Assembly: GCF_001274785.1 (NCBI RefSeq)
Contig: NZ_LHPI01000001.1
Location: forward strand, 186,001-250,000
Length of the DNA: 64,000 nt
Reading direction: 5' to 3'
Source: Vibrio hepatarius
GTDB taxonomy: Bacteria > Pseudomonadota > Gammaproteobacteria > Enterobacterales > Vibrionaceae
Made by a program: the position numbers and the translations under genes. Below the pieces are notes generated by a model that ran no database searches, was not told the origin of the DNA, and saw only the letters and a program-made list of their open reading frames with translations. How positions within the stretch are numbered: the stretch's first letter is position 1; each line of letters starts with the position of its first letter. Shown here in pieces: positions 51,301 to 58,935 of the stretch.

Positions 51301-51588
51301 CTGTCTACAGATGAGATTGCGTTTTACCGTGCATTGGTCACCAACGAAGCTTCTGTCCGCACCCTAGGTGATGATAACCTACGCCAACTAGCCATTGAAC
51401 TCACTCACCAACTGCGTAAGTCCGCTACTGTAGATTGGCAGAAACGTGAGAGTGTGCGTGCTCGTATGCGCAACCTTGTGCGTCGTTTACTACGCCGTTG
51501 GAAATATCCACCCGATGCGGCAGAAGCGGCGATTAAGCTTGTTCTTGAGCAAGCTGAAGTGCTAGCTGATGGGTGGTATGCTGCTTAA
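48361..51588 (+). CDS. hsdR: Type I restriction enzyme subunit HsdR
   Basis: A 1075-residue translocase-endonuclease. N-terminal nuclease with RPDVIVF...VIELKN (Asp ~145, ExK ~159-161), then superfamily 2 helicase motifs: HTQGSGKS (Walker A, ~316), VVTDRNDLDGQ (Ia), SDEAHRSQYG (Walker B/DEAH, ~423), GFTGTP (III) and MLQAIARVNRVF-type motif VI. The C-terminal region binds the methylase complex. It cleaves unmodified DNA far from the target after ATP-driven translocation. AAAGG stands before ATG 48361. Last gene of the hsd operon; 50 bases on is the tRNA relic. Confidence 0.96.
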   Translation: MITEDQLEQQCLDWFKELGYQYQNGYDIAPDGDTPERENYQQVTLQARLVSALETLNPNVPSDTLIEVAKIVATPQTPVLIKNNKLFHQYLIEGVPVEYSVMEQGQWVTKHTHVRLIDFENRENNEFLVVNQFTITGTKVNRRPDVIVFINGLPMAVIELKNPADDHADIWNAYNQIQTYKEEIADLFVFNEALVISDGWTARVGSLTANKERFLPWKTIESEDDKPLLEFQLETMVRGFFKPELLLDYIRYFVLFENDSDKIIKKIAGYHQFHAVRAAVKATVIAATTSDQVTEPRANYANTVVPGSKKAGVVWHTQGSGKSISMVCYASKLLQQPEMNNPTLVVVTDRNDLDGQLFNTFTMAQETLKQIPQQAEDRDSLRDLLLNRQSGGIIFTTVQKFALLDEEMAHPILSERSNIVVVSDEAHRSQYGNKARLVDVKDAGGNVIDQRYVYGYSKYMRDALPNAAFIGFTGTPISMDDKDTRGVFGDYVSIYDIQDAVDDGATVPIYYESRLAKLDINQDEIEALNDQVEEEIGEDEETESREKIKSQWSALEKLVGAEPRIQQVAQDLVEHFTTRCETFPGKAMIVAMSREICVDLYDAIVAIKPEWHSEDPNKGAIKIVMTGSAADKAKMQPHIHDKKTKKLFEKRYKDTDDELQLVIVRDMWLTGFDAPCCHTMYIDKPMKGHNLMQAIARVNRVFKDKPGGLVVDYIGIANELKNALKTYTNSQGKGKPTVDTAEAFAVFMEKIDVIRGMFATPVDGAVFNYRPDFETKPLQLLPGAVNHISGLSHRNSKGEEARDGKRRFLDVMAALMKAFSLCNTLDEVDGYKSEIAFYGAIKTAFLKHSTVDKKRSDELRNSALRQILNNAIVADGVDDIFKTVGLDKPNIGLLSEEFLEDVKHMKEKNLAVELLEKLLRDEVKARMKNDVVQEKKFSERIMSTLQKYHNRSIETAQVIEELIQWAKEMQADAEMMDKLNLSTDEIAFYRALVTNEASVRTLGDDNLRQLAIELTHQLRKSATVDWQKRESVRARMRNLVRRLLRRWKYPPDAAEAAIKLVLEQAEVLADGWYAA

Positions 51589-51640
51589 ACAATTAAATGT
51601 CTTAAGCCAATTAGTTTAGACTCTAACGCTTGAATCACAA

Positions 51641-51722
51641 CTGAGTGGTTGAAAGCTCCCGACTTTAAAGACTGTCATACATTAATAGCGTGTCTAGGCT
51701 TCAAGTTCCTATTTCTTCGAAA
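51641..51722 (+). pseudogene. Decayed tRNA-Ser copy at the right island edge
   Basis: Aligns with the tRNA-Ser at 42294 from the D arm (CTGAGTGGTTGAAAGC is identical) through the variable arm (TTAATAGCGT, TCTAGG) to the 3' end and the terminator. The acceptor, anticodon and T stems no longer pair and the anticodon region reads CTTTAAA, so it cannot be functional. It forms a direct repeat with the intact gene, about 9.3 kb away. Confidence 0.8.
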
Positions 51723-51728
51723 CACTCG

Positions 51729-51760
51729 AAAAGCCCGCTGAGTATTTAGCGGGCTTTTTT
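51729..51760 (+). terminator. Duplicated tRNA terminator
   Basis: AAAAGCCCGCTGA-GTATT-TAGCGGGCTTTTTT, same stem as after the intact tRNA-Ser. It probably now ends hsdR transcripts. Confidence 0.75.
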
Positions 51761-51789
51761 ACACGTATATCTGAATGAAAAGCGATGAA

Positions 51790-52203
51790 CTATCTACGAG
51801 AGTTACGGTTACGTGATGAGCGCTCTTTGTGAGCTGATGCCGCTTTTGCTTGCGATTTTAAGATTGAGTCAACAGTCAATGCCATCGGCTCTTTCGGTTT
51901 CAAACCGTGTGAGAAAGTGCGAGCTCGAGGTGGTAAATTGTACTCGTCGCTAGATGCGCGTGGCATGCGTTTAAAGCGGTATAGATAGAAGTTCTCTAAC
52001 TTTTCTCTCGCCCAATCGGTTTTCTTTAAGTACTTAACGCTACTCGCAATCGATGGATTGGTGTGGAAACAGTTAAAACGCATCGCTGTATCTAGGATGT
52101 CCCAACCATAAAAATCCACCAGCTCTTGCAGTAAAGTTTCTAACTTAAGACCGTGTAGCGGGTTATTTTTCTGTAATTCAATTCTTTCTTCATCCGTCAT
52201 CAT
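51790..52203 (-). CDS. VF530-like DNA-binding protein (DUF2132)
   Basis: A 137-residue protein. The N-terminal ~75 residues are the VF530/DUF2132 domain: NPLHGLKLETLLQELVDFYG, NCFHTNPSIASSVKYLKKTD and WAREKLENFYL. The C-terminal ~60 residues are basic and low in complexity (KERSSRNRNSRR at the end), consistent with nucleic-acid binding. The cellular role is unknown. ATG 52203 with AGGA upstream; a second ATG follows at once. Confidence 0.85.
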   Translation of the reverse strand: MMTDEERIELQKNNPLHGLKLETLLQELVDFYGWDILDTAMRFNCFHTNPSIASSVKYLKKTDWAREKLENFYLYRFKRMPRASSDEYNLPPRARTFSHGLKPKEPMALTVDSILKSQAKAASAHKERSSRNRNSRR

Positions 52204-52584
52204 AACGAGTTCCTAAGTATCTATTTAATCGAGGTGGTGGGTAGTGTGGTTTCCGCTCTATACAAGACTGTGGTGCAGGTGTCATCAAGGTAGGAGGGGA
52301 GGCGATTCTAGCAGAATCAGTCTCTATTCCCTAACCCGAAATTCCCATGCGTTTGGAAATGAAGTTATAACCAATAGAGTATAGCTTCATGCAAAGCAAA
52401 AATAGGTTATCAACTGTTTAGATACTATAAAAGCTCACGATCTCTATTCAAGCAATCGCGGCGGTATTTGCCCACGACTACGATGAAATGAATCAAACGC
52501 TACACGAGTTTCTTGATAAATTGGTTGGCTTCTATCGCTCTAGAACGCCTTGAATGGCGGGTCTTTTTGAGAACGGATGAGTTT
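52204..52584. other. Gap with a possible gene remnant
   Basis: About 380 bases. It includes a palindrome GATTCT-AGC-AGAATC (52304-52318) and a 39-codon open frame without a start (52434-52553, plus strand) with protein-like sequence (HDYDEMNQTLHEFLDKLVGF). The latter may be the tail of a lost gene; I cannot identify it. Confidence 0.35.
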
Positions 52585-53100
52585 TTAGCTCGCATTATAT
52601 AACTGCATGGTGATCGCATCGGTATAGCAACTGGTGCGACATTGTCCGCAGCCATTGCAGAGTTCGTTATTTAGGCGTGGCAGTTCATCTTCTTGAACCG
52701 AGATAGCGTGCTGCGGGCAGGCAAAGGCGCATTGCTGGCATTCCATCTGAAGATAATTGTTGCAGCTTTGCGAGAAGTGCGGGCGCAAGTTGATGTCCAG
52801 TGGCACAGAAGCATGCAGCGCATCGCTAGGGCAAGCTTTGACACACTCGCCACATAAACTGCATTGATTGTAATCAAGATTAAGCTGCGCCAGTTGGGCA
52901 TCCAGTTCAATGACACTATTTGGGCAAACTTTTAGGCATTCACCACAGCCGTCGCAAAGACGCGCAAACAACGCCTCATCCACCGAGTGAGGTGGGCGTG
53001 CTGCGGGGCGCGGTGTTATTTCTGCTTGCTGAGCTCGTTTTACTGGTTGGCTAAAACGGCTCAGAAAGCCTCGTCGATTATTATCGATGGATTCACTCAT
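52585..53100 (-). CDS. napF: NapF-type ferredoxin
   Basis: A 171-residue cytoplasmic iron-sulfur protein with three 4Fe-4S clusters: CDGCGECLKVCP (~49), CSLCGECVKACP (~80), and a third region with CQQCAFACP plus CNGCGQCRTSC near the end. NapF-type proteins help mature molybdoenzymes. Here it lies in a DMSO reductase locus, downstream of a TorD-family chaperone with an eight-base overlap, not in a nap operon, so it may serve DmsA. The first ~20 residues (NRRGFLSRF) are typical of NapF. Confidence 0.88.
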   Translation of the reverse strand: MSESIDNNRRGFLSRFSQPVKRAQQAEITPRPAARPPHSVDEALFARLCDGCGECLKVCPNSVIELDAQLAQLNLDYNQCSLCGECVKACPSDALHASVPLDINLRPHFSQSCNNYLQMECQQCAFACPQHAISVQEDELPRLNNELCNGCGQCRTSCYTDAITMQLYNAS

Positions 53101-53668
53101 CTAAATAGATCTTCTTTTTCACTACTTCAATGTGTTGTTGTTGAATCAACGCGTTTAGCCATTTCGAGACGTCTGCTGCCAATCGCTGATAAAACGGGTT
53201 TGGCGCTTTCTCTCTGAGTTGCTCAAGATAGGTTGAGCCCCAAGGCATTAGATGTTCTCCAAGTAGCTCGCATGCTGCTTGTGTTTGGTCTTGTTCAAGA
53301 AAGTATGCGCAGGCTAACAGCATTAAACCAAATTGATCTTCTGGTTCACGTTGTCCTGAATCTAATTCGATACCGTGCTGTTGTAAAAATAGTCGATATT
53401 GCGTGTTCGAGTCGCCGAACAATACCTGCTCTTTGTCTAAATACACCGATCCCCAAGGTGGAACCGGCATGCTGCCCATTCCCTCAAATAGCACGCTGAA
53501 ATCATGTTCGAGTTGTTCGTCCGTTAAAGAAGTGAGTGCATGCAACGTTTCTGTTTGAAGGACATTTTCTGTCACTAAAGAGCGTACGAGCTCAACCGAT
53601 TCTGCTTTACCGCGTTGGTGATAGAACAGTGTTCCTAATATCTTAAGCGTATGGATAATCATTTTCAT
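53093..53668 (-). CDS. TorD/DmsD family molybdoenzyme chaperone
   Basis: A 191-residue all-helical chaperone that binds the Tat signal of a molybdoenzyme and holds it until the cofactor is loaded. It has the family motif MPVPPWGSVYLDKEQVLFGD (~67) and the C-terminal HLMPWGSTYLEQLREKAPNPFY. It is divergent from dmsA, which carries a Tat signal and is its probable client. The stop overlaps the napF start. ATG 53668 lacks a strong ribosome binding site. Confidence 0.88.
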   Translation of the reverse strand: MKMIIHTLKILGTLFYHQRGKAESVELVRSLVTENVLQTETLHALTSLTDEQLEHDFSVLFEGMGSMPVPPWGSVYLDKEQVLFGDSNTQYRLFLQQHGIELDSGQREPEDQFGLMLLACAYFLEQDQTQAACELLGEHLMPWGSTYLEQLREKAPNPFYQRLAADVSKWLNALIQQQHIEVVKKKIYLDE

Positions 53669-53766
53669 TTCAATAAATTAGCTTAATAATGTGTGTTTCT
53701 ATTCTTTCATATCCACGTCAAATTTAATCACAAAATTGGCAATTTAAAATTAAATTAATATTCACT

Positions 53767-53780
53767 TTGATTTATATCAA
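53767..53780. promoter_or_regulatory. FNR box in the dms divergent promoter
   Basis: TTGAT-TTAT-ATCAA is a perfect FNR consensus, 80 bases before the dmsA start and 98 bases before the chaperone start. It indicates anaerobic induction. Confidence 0.85.
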
Positions 53781-53859
53781 TAGTGGTTGCTCTCGTCATT
53801 TTAATAGCACGGACTTACCCCTAAAGTGGTATGCGCAAGCAATGTTAAGGCATCCAATT

Positions 53860-56304
53860 ATGACGAAGAATAAACAGCAATCTGACTTGATGAATCTGAC
53901 TCGTCGCGGGTTTATTAAAGCAAGTTCTGCGGTAGGTAGCGCAGCGGCGTTAGCCAGTGGTATTAGCTTACCATTTAAGTCTAGCCCTGCGCGCGCGGCA
54001 GAATCAGTAACAAATGACGAGAAAGTTGTATGGAGCGCATGTACAGTAAACTGTGGTTCACGCTGCCCGCTCCGCATGCATGTACAAAATGGTGAGATCA
54101 AATATGTTGAAACCGATAATACCGGTGGAGACGTGTTTGGAGACAGTCCTCAAGTAAGGGCTTGTCTACGTGGACGCTCAATGCGTCGCCGAGTCTACAA
54201 CCCAGACCGATTGAAGTACCCAATGAAGCGGGTTGGCAAACGTGGCGAAGGAAAGTTCAAGCGCATCAGTTGGCAAGAAGCATACGATGAAGTCGCCACG
54301 ACGATGCAGCGTTTAATTAAAGACTACGGCAACGACTCAATCTATCTAAACTACGGTACGGGCACGCTTGGCGGGACGGTGACTAAGTCTTGGCCGCCAG
54401 CATCAACATTGATTGCTCGTCTGATGAATTTATGCGGTGGCTATTTAAATCACTATGGTGATTACTCCACAGCGCAAATTGCGGAAGGCCTCAGCCATAC
54501 CTACGGCGGCTGGGCGATGAACAACTCGTTCTCTGATTTAGCCAACGCAAAACTCAATATTCAGTTTGGTAATAACCCAGCTGAGACCCGTATGTCTGGT
54601 GGTGGTTTGATTCATCACTACGTCGAGAGTAAGAATAAGTCCAACGTAAGAACCATCATTATTGACCCTCGCTACACGGATACCGCAGGTGGGCGTGAAG
54701 ACCAATGGATACCAATTCGTCCTTCTACCGACGCGGCGTTGGTGGCGGGTCTAGCACATGTGCTGATCACGGAGAACTATGTCGATCAGGCTTTCCTCGA
54801 TAAATACTGTATCGGTTACGATGAGAAAACCCTGCCAGCGTCAGCACCTAAAAACAGCGACTACAAGTCTTACATTTTAGGCTTGGGTGACGATGGGGTA
54901 GAAAAAACACCGCAATGGGCTTCTAAGATCACAGGGATTCCCGTCGACACGATTATCAAATTGGGCCGAGAAATGGGCGCAAACAAACCATGTGCCATTC
55001 ACCAAGGCTGGGGTTTGCAACGCACGGCAAACGGTGAATTAGCATCGCGCGCAATTGCTATGCTCTCTCTGCTGACTGGCTCAGTCGGCGTGTCTGGTGG
55101 TTCAACTGGTGCACGCGAAAGCGATATCAATATTCCTTTTGTTCGCTTCCCGACAGTTCCTAACCCAGTAAAAACCTCTATATCGATGTTCTTGTGGACA
55201 GACGCGATTTATCGCCACCATGAAATGACAGACAAAACCGATGGTGTGCGCGGTGCAGAGCGCTTAGCCAATCCGATCAAGATGATTTGGAACTACGCGG
55301 GTAACTGCTTGGTTAACCAGCATGCAGATATCAACCGTACTCACGAAATTCTACAAGATGATAAAGCGTGTGAAATGATCGTGGTTATCGATAACCACAT
55401 GACATCTTCCGCTAAGTACGCCGATATCATCCTGCCGGACTTAACCACCTCTGAACAAGATGACTGGGCGATGGACGGCAAAGCATCGAATGCGCCTTAT
55501 TTCATCTATGCCCAGAAAGCGATTGAGCCTCAGTTCGAAGCGAAAAGTATCTACGAAATGTGCTCTGAAATCGCCAAACGCATGGGGGTAGAGAAAGAGT
55601 TTACTAAAGGGCGGACGCAACAAGAGTGGGTGGAACATTTGTACGCGGAAACCCGCAAGCAAGACCCATCTCTACCAACCTTTGAAGAGATGAAAGAGTT
55701 GGGCATCTATAAGCGTCAATATCATCGTGATTACATCGCTTACCAAGATTTTCGTAATGATCCTGAAGCCAACCCGCTTTCAACACCAAGTGGCAAGATC
55801 GAAATTTACTCTGAAACACTAGCGAACATTGCTAAAGAATGGACGCTAAAAGAAGATGAGGTTATTCACCCACTGCCTATCTATGTGGATTCGTTTGAAG
55901 GGCACAATGACCCGCTAACAGCCAAGTTCCCACTGCAACTGACCGGCTTCCACTTTAAAGCGCGCTGTCACTCAACTTACGGTAACGTCGCTTTGCTTAA
56001 AGCCGCTGCGCGTCAGGAAGTATGGATCAACCCGATCGATGCCGAGGCTCGTGGAATCAAAAATGGTGACATGGTGAGTATCTTTAACGATCGCGGTGAA
56101 GTACGGATTCCTGCCAAAGTGACACCACGTATCTTGCCACACGTCGTCGCGTTAGGTGAGGGCGCTTGGTATGCCCCCGATGGACAAAAAATCGATCACG
56201 CCGGCTCGATTAACGTGTTAACCACCCAACGACCTAGTCCCCTAGCGAAGGGTAATCCACAACACACCAATTTGGTGGACATTAAGCTGGCTAATAAAGC
56301 ATAA
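53860..56304 (+). CDS. dmsA: Anaerobic DMSO reductase catalytic subunit A
   Basis: Periplasm-directed molybdenum (bis-MGD) enzyme, 814 residues, the same length as E. coli DmsA, reducing DMSO and related S- and N-oxides in anaerobic respiration. It has a twin-arginine signal (LTRRGFIKAS, residues 13-22), then the iron-sulfur Cys set C61-x3-C65-x3-C69 with a fourth Cys in VRACLRGRS. The probable molybdenum Ser lies in HYGDYSTAQ. I choose ATG 53860, preceded by AAGG; earlier in-frame ATG/TTG codons would put extra residues before the Tat motif. First gene of dmsABC. Confidence 0.94.
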   Translation: MTKNKQQSDLMNLTRRGFIKASSAVGSAAALASGISLPFKSSPARAAESVTNDEKVVWSACTVNCGSRCPLRMHVQNGEIKYVETDNTGGDVFGDSPQVRACLRGRSMRRRVYNPDRLKYPMKRVGKRGEGKFKRISWQEAYDEVATTMQRLIKDYGNDSIYLNYGTGTLGGTVTKSWPPASTLIARLMNLCGGYLNHYGDYSTAQIAEGLSHTYGGWAMNNSFSDLANAKLNIQFGNNPAETRMSGGGLIHHYVESKNKSNVRTIIIDPRYTDTAGGREDQWIPIRPSTDAALVAGLAHVLITENYVDQAFLDKYCIGYDEKTLPASAPKNSDYKSYILGLGDDGVEKTPQWASKITGIPVDTIIKLGREMGANKPCAIHQGWGLQRTANGELASRAIAMLSLLTGSVGVSGGSTGARESDINIPFVRFPTVPNPVKTSISMFLWTDAIYRHHEMTDKTDGVRGAERLANPIKMIWNYAGNCLVNQHADINRTHEILQDDKACEMIVVIDNHMTSSAKYADIILPDLTTSEQDDWAMDGKASNAPYFIYAQKAIEPQFEAKSIYEMCSEIAKRMGVEKEFTKGRTQQEWVEHLYAETRKQDPSLPTFEEMKELGIYKRQYHRDYIAYQDFRNDPEANPLSTPSGKIEIYSETLANIAKEWTLKEDEVIHPLPIYVDSFEGHNDPLTAKFPLQLTGFHFKARCHSTYGNVALLKAAARQEVWINPIDAEARGIKNGDMVSIFNDRGEVRIPAKVTPRILPHVVALGEGAWYAPDGQKIDHAGSINVLTTQRPSPLAKGNPQHTNLVDIKLANKA

Positions 56305-56315
56305 GGTAGGTAAGG

Positions 56316-56936
56316 ATGAAACAATACGGCTTTTACATAGATTCAAGTAAATGCACAGGTTGTAAAACTTGCCAGCTTGCTTGTAAAGATTATCGGGACT
56401 TGGACGTGAAGCGCAATTATCGCCGCGTATATGAATATGCCGGTGGCGGCTTTGTCCAAGATGGGGATACGTGGATTCAAAATGATGTGTTCTCTTACTA
56501 TTTGTCTATCGCGTGTAACCACTGCTCAAATCCAGCTTGCGTGAAAGTGTGTCCGTCTGGCGCGATGCACAAGCGCCAAGAAGATGGTCTGGTGGTAGTA
56601 AACGAGGAGGTTTGCATTGGCTGCCAGCACTGTAGCAACGCTTGTCCTTATGGCGCGCCTCAGTTCAGTAAAGAGAAAGGCCACATGACTAAGTGCGATG
56701 GGTGCTACGAGCGTGTGGCTGATGGCAAGCAACCAATGTGTGTTGAATCTTGTCCTCTGCGTGCGTTGGAATTTGGGGAAATCCAGGTATTACGTGAGAA
56801 ATACGGCACAACCGCTGACGTTGCGCCACTACCTTCTTCACACCTGACTTTGCCCAATATTGTGATTAAGTTGAACAAGAATGCTAAGCCAACGGGTGAT
56901 ACAACGGGCTACTTAGCAAACCCTCAGGAGGTTTAA
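56316..56936 (+). CDS. dmsB: DMSO reductase iron-sulfur subunit B
   Basis: A 206-residue electron-transfer subunit with four 4Fe-4S clusters held by four Cys groups: CTGCKTCQLACKDY (~14), CNHCSNPACVKVCP (~67), CIGCQHCSNACPYGAPQF (~99), and CDGCYERV with CVESCP (~126-146). It passes electrons from DmsC to DmsA. AGGTAGG precedes ATG 56316, eleven bases after dmsA. Confidence 0.95.
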   Translation: MKQYGFYIDSSKCTGCKTCQLACKDYRDLDVKRNYRRVYEYAGGGFVQDGDTWIQNDVFSYYLSIACNHCSNPACVKVCPSGAMHKRQEDGLVVVNEEVCIGCQHCSNACPYGAPQFSKEKGHMTKCDGCYERVADGKQPMCVESCPLRALEFGEIQVLREKYGTTADVAPLPSSHLTLPNIVIKLNKNAKPTGDTTGYLANPQEV

Positions 56937-56937
56937 G

Positions 56938-57783
56938 ATGATTTTCCATGAGTATTCTTTAATCTTCTTTACGGTGCTGGCGCAAACGGCAGTCGGTGGT
57001 TACCTACTCGTTAGCGCACGTGCGTTGGCCATGGGTTTTGACGAAGCAAAAATCAATAGCTACAAAGTGCCGATGTTTGCGCTGTGGGCGATCATGGGAT
57101 TGGGCTTTCTGTTCTCGATCACCCATTTAGGTTCTCCGCTACGCGCATTTAACTCGTTTAATCAGTTAGGTTCAGCGTGGCTGTCGAATGAAGTGTTCTT
57201 TGGTGCTGCGTTCTTTGCTGTTGGTGGACTACAGTGGTTGCTATCTGTACTGAATAAAGGCGGTGCGGTAGTTCAAAAAATCTTAATGATTGGCGCGATG
57301 GTTCTGGGTTGTATCTTTATGTATTCCATGGTGAATGTGTACATGATCAATACCGTTCCAACTTGGTTCAATATTTACACTCCGCTCAGCTTTGTGATGA
57401 CAATGGTGGTAGGTGGTTTGTTGCTCTCGCAGTTGGTGATCGTATCTGCCAAGGATAGCCGCTTCACTGTGGATCGAAATATCGTGATGTTGGCTGTTGT
57501 TGCGGTGGCGATTAGCTTGGTCGTGACGGTGGGCAAAATGAACCTTGTGAGTGAAGTACAAAGTTCAGTTGTTAAAGCTTCCGAGCTGGTGGATGGACTT
57601 GGCGGTTATCTGAGTGTGCAAGTGGCACTTCTGCTGGCTGGTCTACTCATTTGGGTGTTGCCGATGATCAATAAGTCGAGTGTCAACCCAGTAAACTTAA
57701 CCGTAGCGCTGGTGTTGATCTTAGCGTCTGAGTTGATAGGACGTGGCCTGTTTTACAGCTTACACATGACATCTGGACTCTAG
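56938..57783 (+). CDS. dmsC: DMSO reductase membrane anchor subunit C
   Basis: A 281-residue, eight-span membrane protein of the DmsC family. It oxidises menaquinol and anchors DmsAB. It has family segments FSITHLGSPLRAFNSFNQLG (~58) and GQIGRGLFYSLHM-like ELIGRGLFYSLHMTSGL at the end. AGGAGG stands directly before ATG 56938, one base after the dmsB stop. A terminator follows 34 bases downstream. Confidence 0.93.
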   Translation: MIFHEYSLIFFTVLAQTAVGGYLLVSARALAMGFDEAKINSYKVPMFALWAIMGLGFLFSITHLGSPLRAFNSFNQLGSAWLSNEVFFGAAFFAVGGLQWLLSVLNKGGAVVQKILMIGAMVLGCIFMYSMVNVYMINTVPTWFNIYTPLSFVMTMVVGGLLLSQLVIVSAKDSRFTVDRNIVMLAVVAVAISLVVTVGKMNLVSEVQSSVVKASELVDGLGGYLSVQVALLLAGLLIWVLPMINKSSVNPVNLTVALVLILASELIGRGLFYSLHMTSGL

Positions 57784-57787
57784 TCAA

Positions 57788-57801
57788 CGTTACCGCTAAC
57801 A
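57788..57801. promoter_or_regulatory. GntR-operator-like element
   Basis: CGTTACCGCTAACA differs by one base from GntR operator 2 at 32453. It lies five bases after the dmsC stop, before the terminator, where no promoter is obvious, so it may be chance. Confidence 0.3.
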
Positions 57802-57816
57802 CTTAAGTTCCTAATC

Positions 57817-57846
57817 AATCCCTCGAACCCAATCGAGGGATTTTTT
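57817..57846 (+). terminator. Terminator of dmsABC
   Basis: AATCCCTCGA and TCGAGGGATT pair around a six-base loop, followed by a T run. Confidence 0.88.
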
Positions 57847-58101
57847 CTTTCTTGTACCTTTCAGTTCCGTCACAACCAACGCTATCGATAACTCGCCAAC
57901 GACCATTGTTCTTATCGAGATAAATCTCATTTGTGTCAGTTTTGTTAACAATATGTGCTAGCTATTTTTAGCCGTAGGTGCAATTATTCTAACCTATTCA
58001 CTCAGTTTGGTATGAAGGTTCGTCTTTTGACTATTCTGAAGCTGAATTGATTGGTTCACACCAAATACTCTATTCAGGGATAAAAATCACAAGGAACTAA
58101 A

Positions 58102-58881
58102 ATGAAGAAAATACTATTTGCGCTGTTGGTTGGCTTTGGATTAACAAGTAACGCATTCGCGAAAGAATGGAACACGATCCGCTTTATGGTTGAAGGCGCG
58201 TATCCTCCGTTTAACTGGACCTCAGAAGAAGGGGAGCTAGTCGGCTTCGATGTCGATTTAGCCAACGCACTATGTGATGAATTGAACGTGAAATGCGTGA
58301 TTCGCAAACAAGATTGGGATGGCATTATTCCAGCATTATTGGCGAGAAAGAGCGATGCGATTATTGCCGCGATGACCATCACCCCAGCGAGAGAAAAGAA
58401 AGTCGCATTCACGACGCCATACGCGATGGTGCCGCAACGATTTGTTATGAGCAAAGAGCGTGAAATCGACCCAAGCGAAAAGGGCATGGATGGTATTGTT
58501 GTCGGCGTGCAACGAGCAACAGTCGGTGATCAGTACCTAAGCCACGCGTATCCGAATATTGAGCTGCGTCGTTATAACACTTTTGATGAGGCGTTCTCGG
58601 ACTTAATCAGCGGCCGTTTAGATACCGTATTTGGCGGGGCGATTGGTCTACGCAGCGGTTTCTTGGATACCGAAGACGGTCAAGATTTCCACTTTACTGG
58701 TCCTTCTTACACTGAGCCAAAATGGTTTGGTAAAGGCGTCGGTATTGCGGTGCGTAAGCAAGATAAAGATCTGCAAGCATTACTGAACAAAGGTCTTGAA
58801 GCTGTGATCGTCAACGGCACACATAAAAAGATCGCGAGCAAATACTTCTCTTACGACATTTATAACGTCGATGGCATGTAA
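58102..58881 (+). CDS. Periplasmic amino acid-binding protein (ABC transporter type)
   Basis: A 259-residue protein with a signal peptide (cut near NAFAKEWN) and the type II periplasmic binding fold of the Lys/Arg/Orn/His family: GAYPPFNWTSEEGELVGFDV (~32), DLANALCDEL, DWDGIIPALLARKSDAIIAA with MTITPAREKKVAFT (~85-105). It probably binds a basic amino acid or opine. No permease or ATPase gene lies next to it, so it is an orphan or shares components elsewhere. AAGGAACTAAA precedes ATG 58102. Confidence 0.9.
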   Translation: MKKILFALLVGFGLTSNAFAKEWNTIRFMVEGAYPPFNWTSEEGELVGFDVDLANALCDELNVKCVIRKQDWDGIIPALLARKSDAIIAAMTITPAREKKVAFTTPYAMVPQRFVMSKEREIDPSEKGMDGIVVGVQRATVGDQYLSHAYPNIELRRYNTFDEAFSDLISGRLDTVFGGAIGLRSGFLDTEDGQDFHFTGPSYTEPKWFGKGVGIAVRKQDKDLQALLNKGLEAVIVNGTHKKIASKYFSYDIYNVDGM

Positions 58882-58893
58882 AAGTCAGCGCAA

Positions 58894-58922
58894 CAACCTT
58901 GGCACATCCCAGTGCCAAGGTT
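58894..58922. terminator. Hairpin between convergent genes (possible terminator)
   Basis: AACCTTGGCAC-ATCCC-AGTGCCAAGGTT is a strong stem but lacks a T run on either strand. Confidence 0.5.
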
Positions 58923-58935
58923 ACTAAGCGGGATT

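Larger units (their letters stand above)
57784..58101. other. Gap after dmsC
   Basis: About 320 bases holding a GntR-operator-like element (57788-57801), the dms terminator and the promoter region of the binding-protein gene. Confidence 0.5.

Noticed and set aside
51641..51722. A second functional tRNA-Ser
   Set aside because: Acceptor, anticodon and T stems no longer pair and the anticodon loop is changed; kept as a relic instead.
42294..51760. Active integrative element
   Set aside because: No integrase, excisionase or conjugation gene between the repeats.
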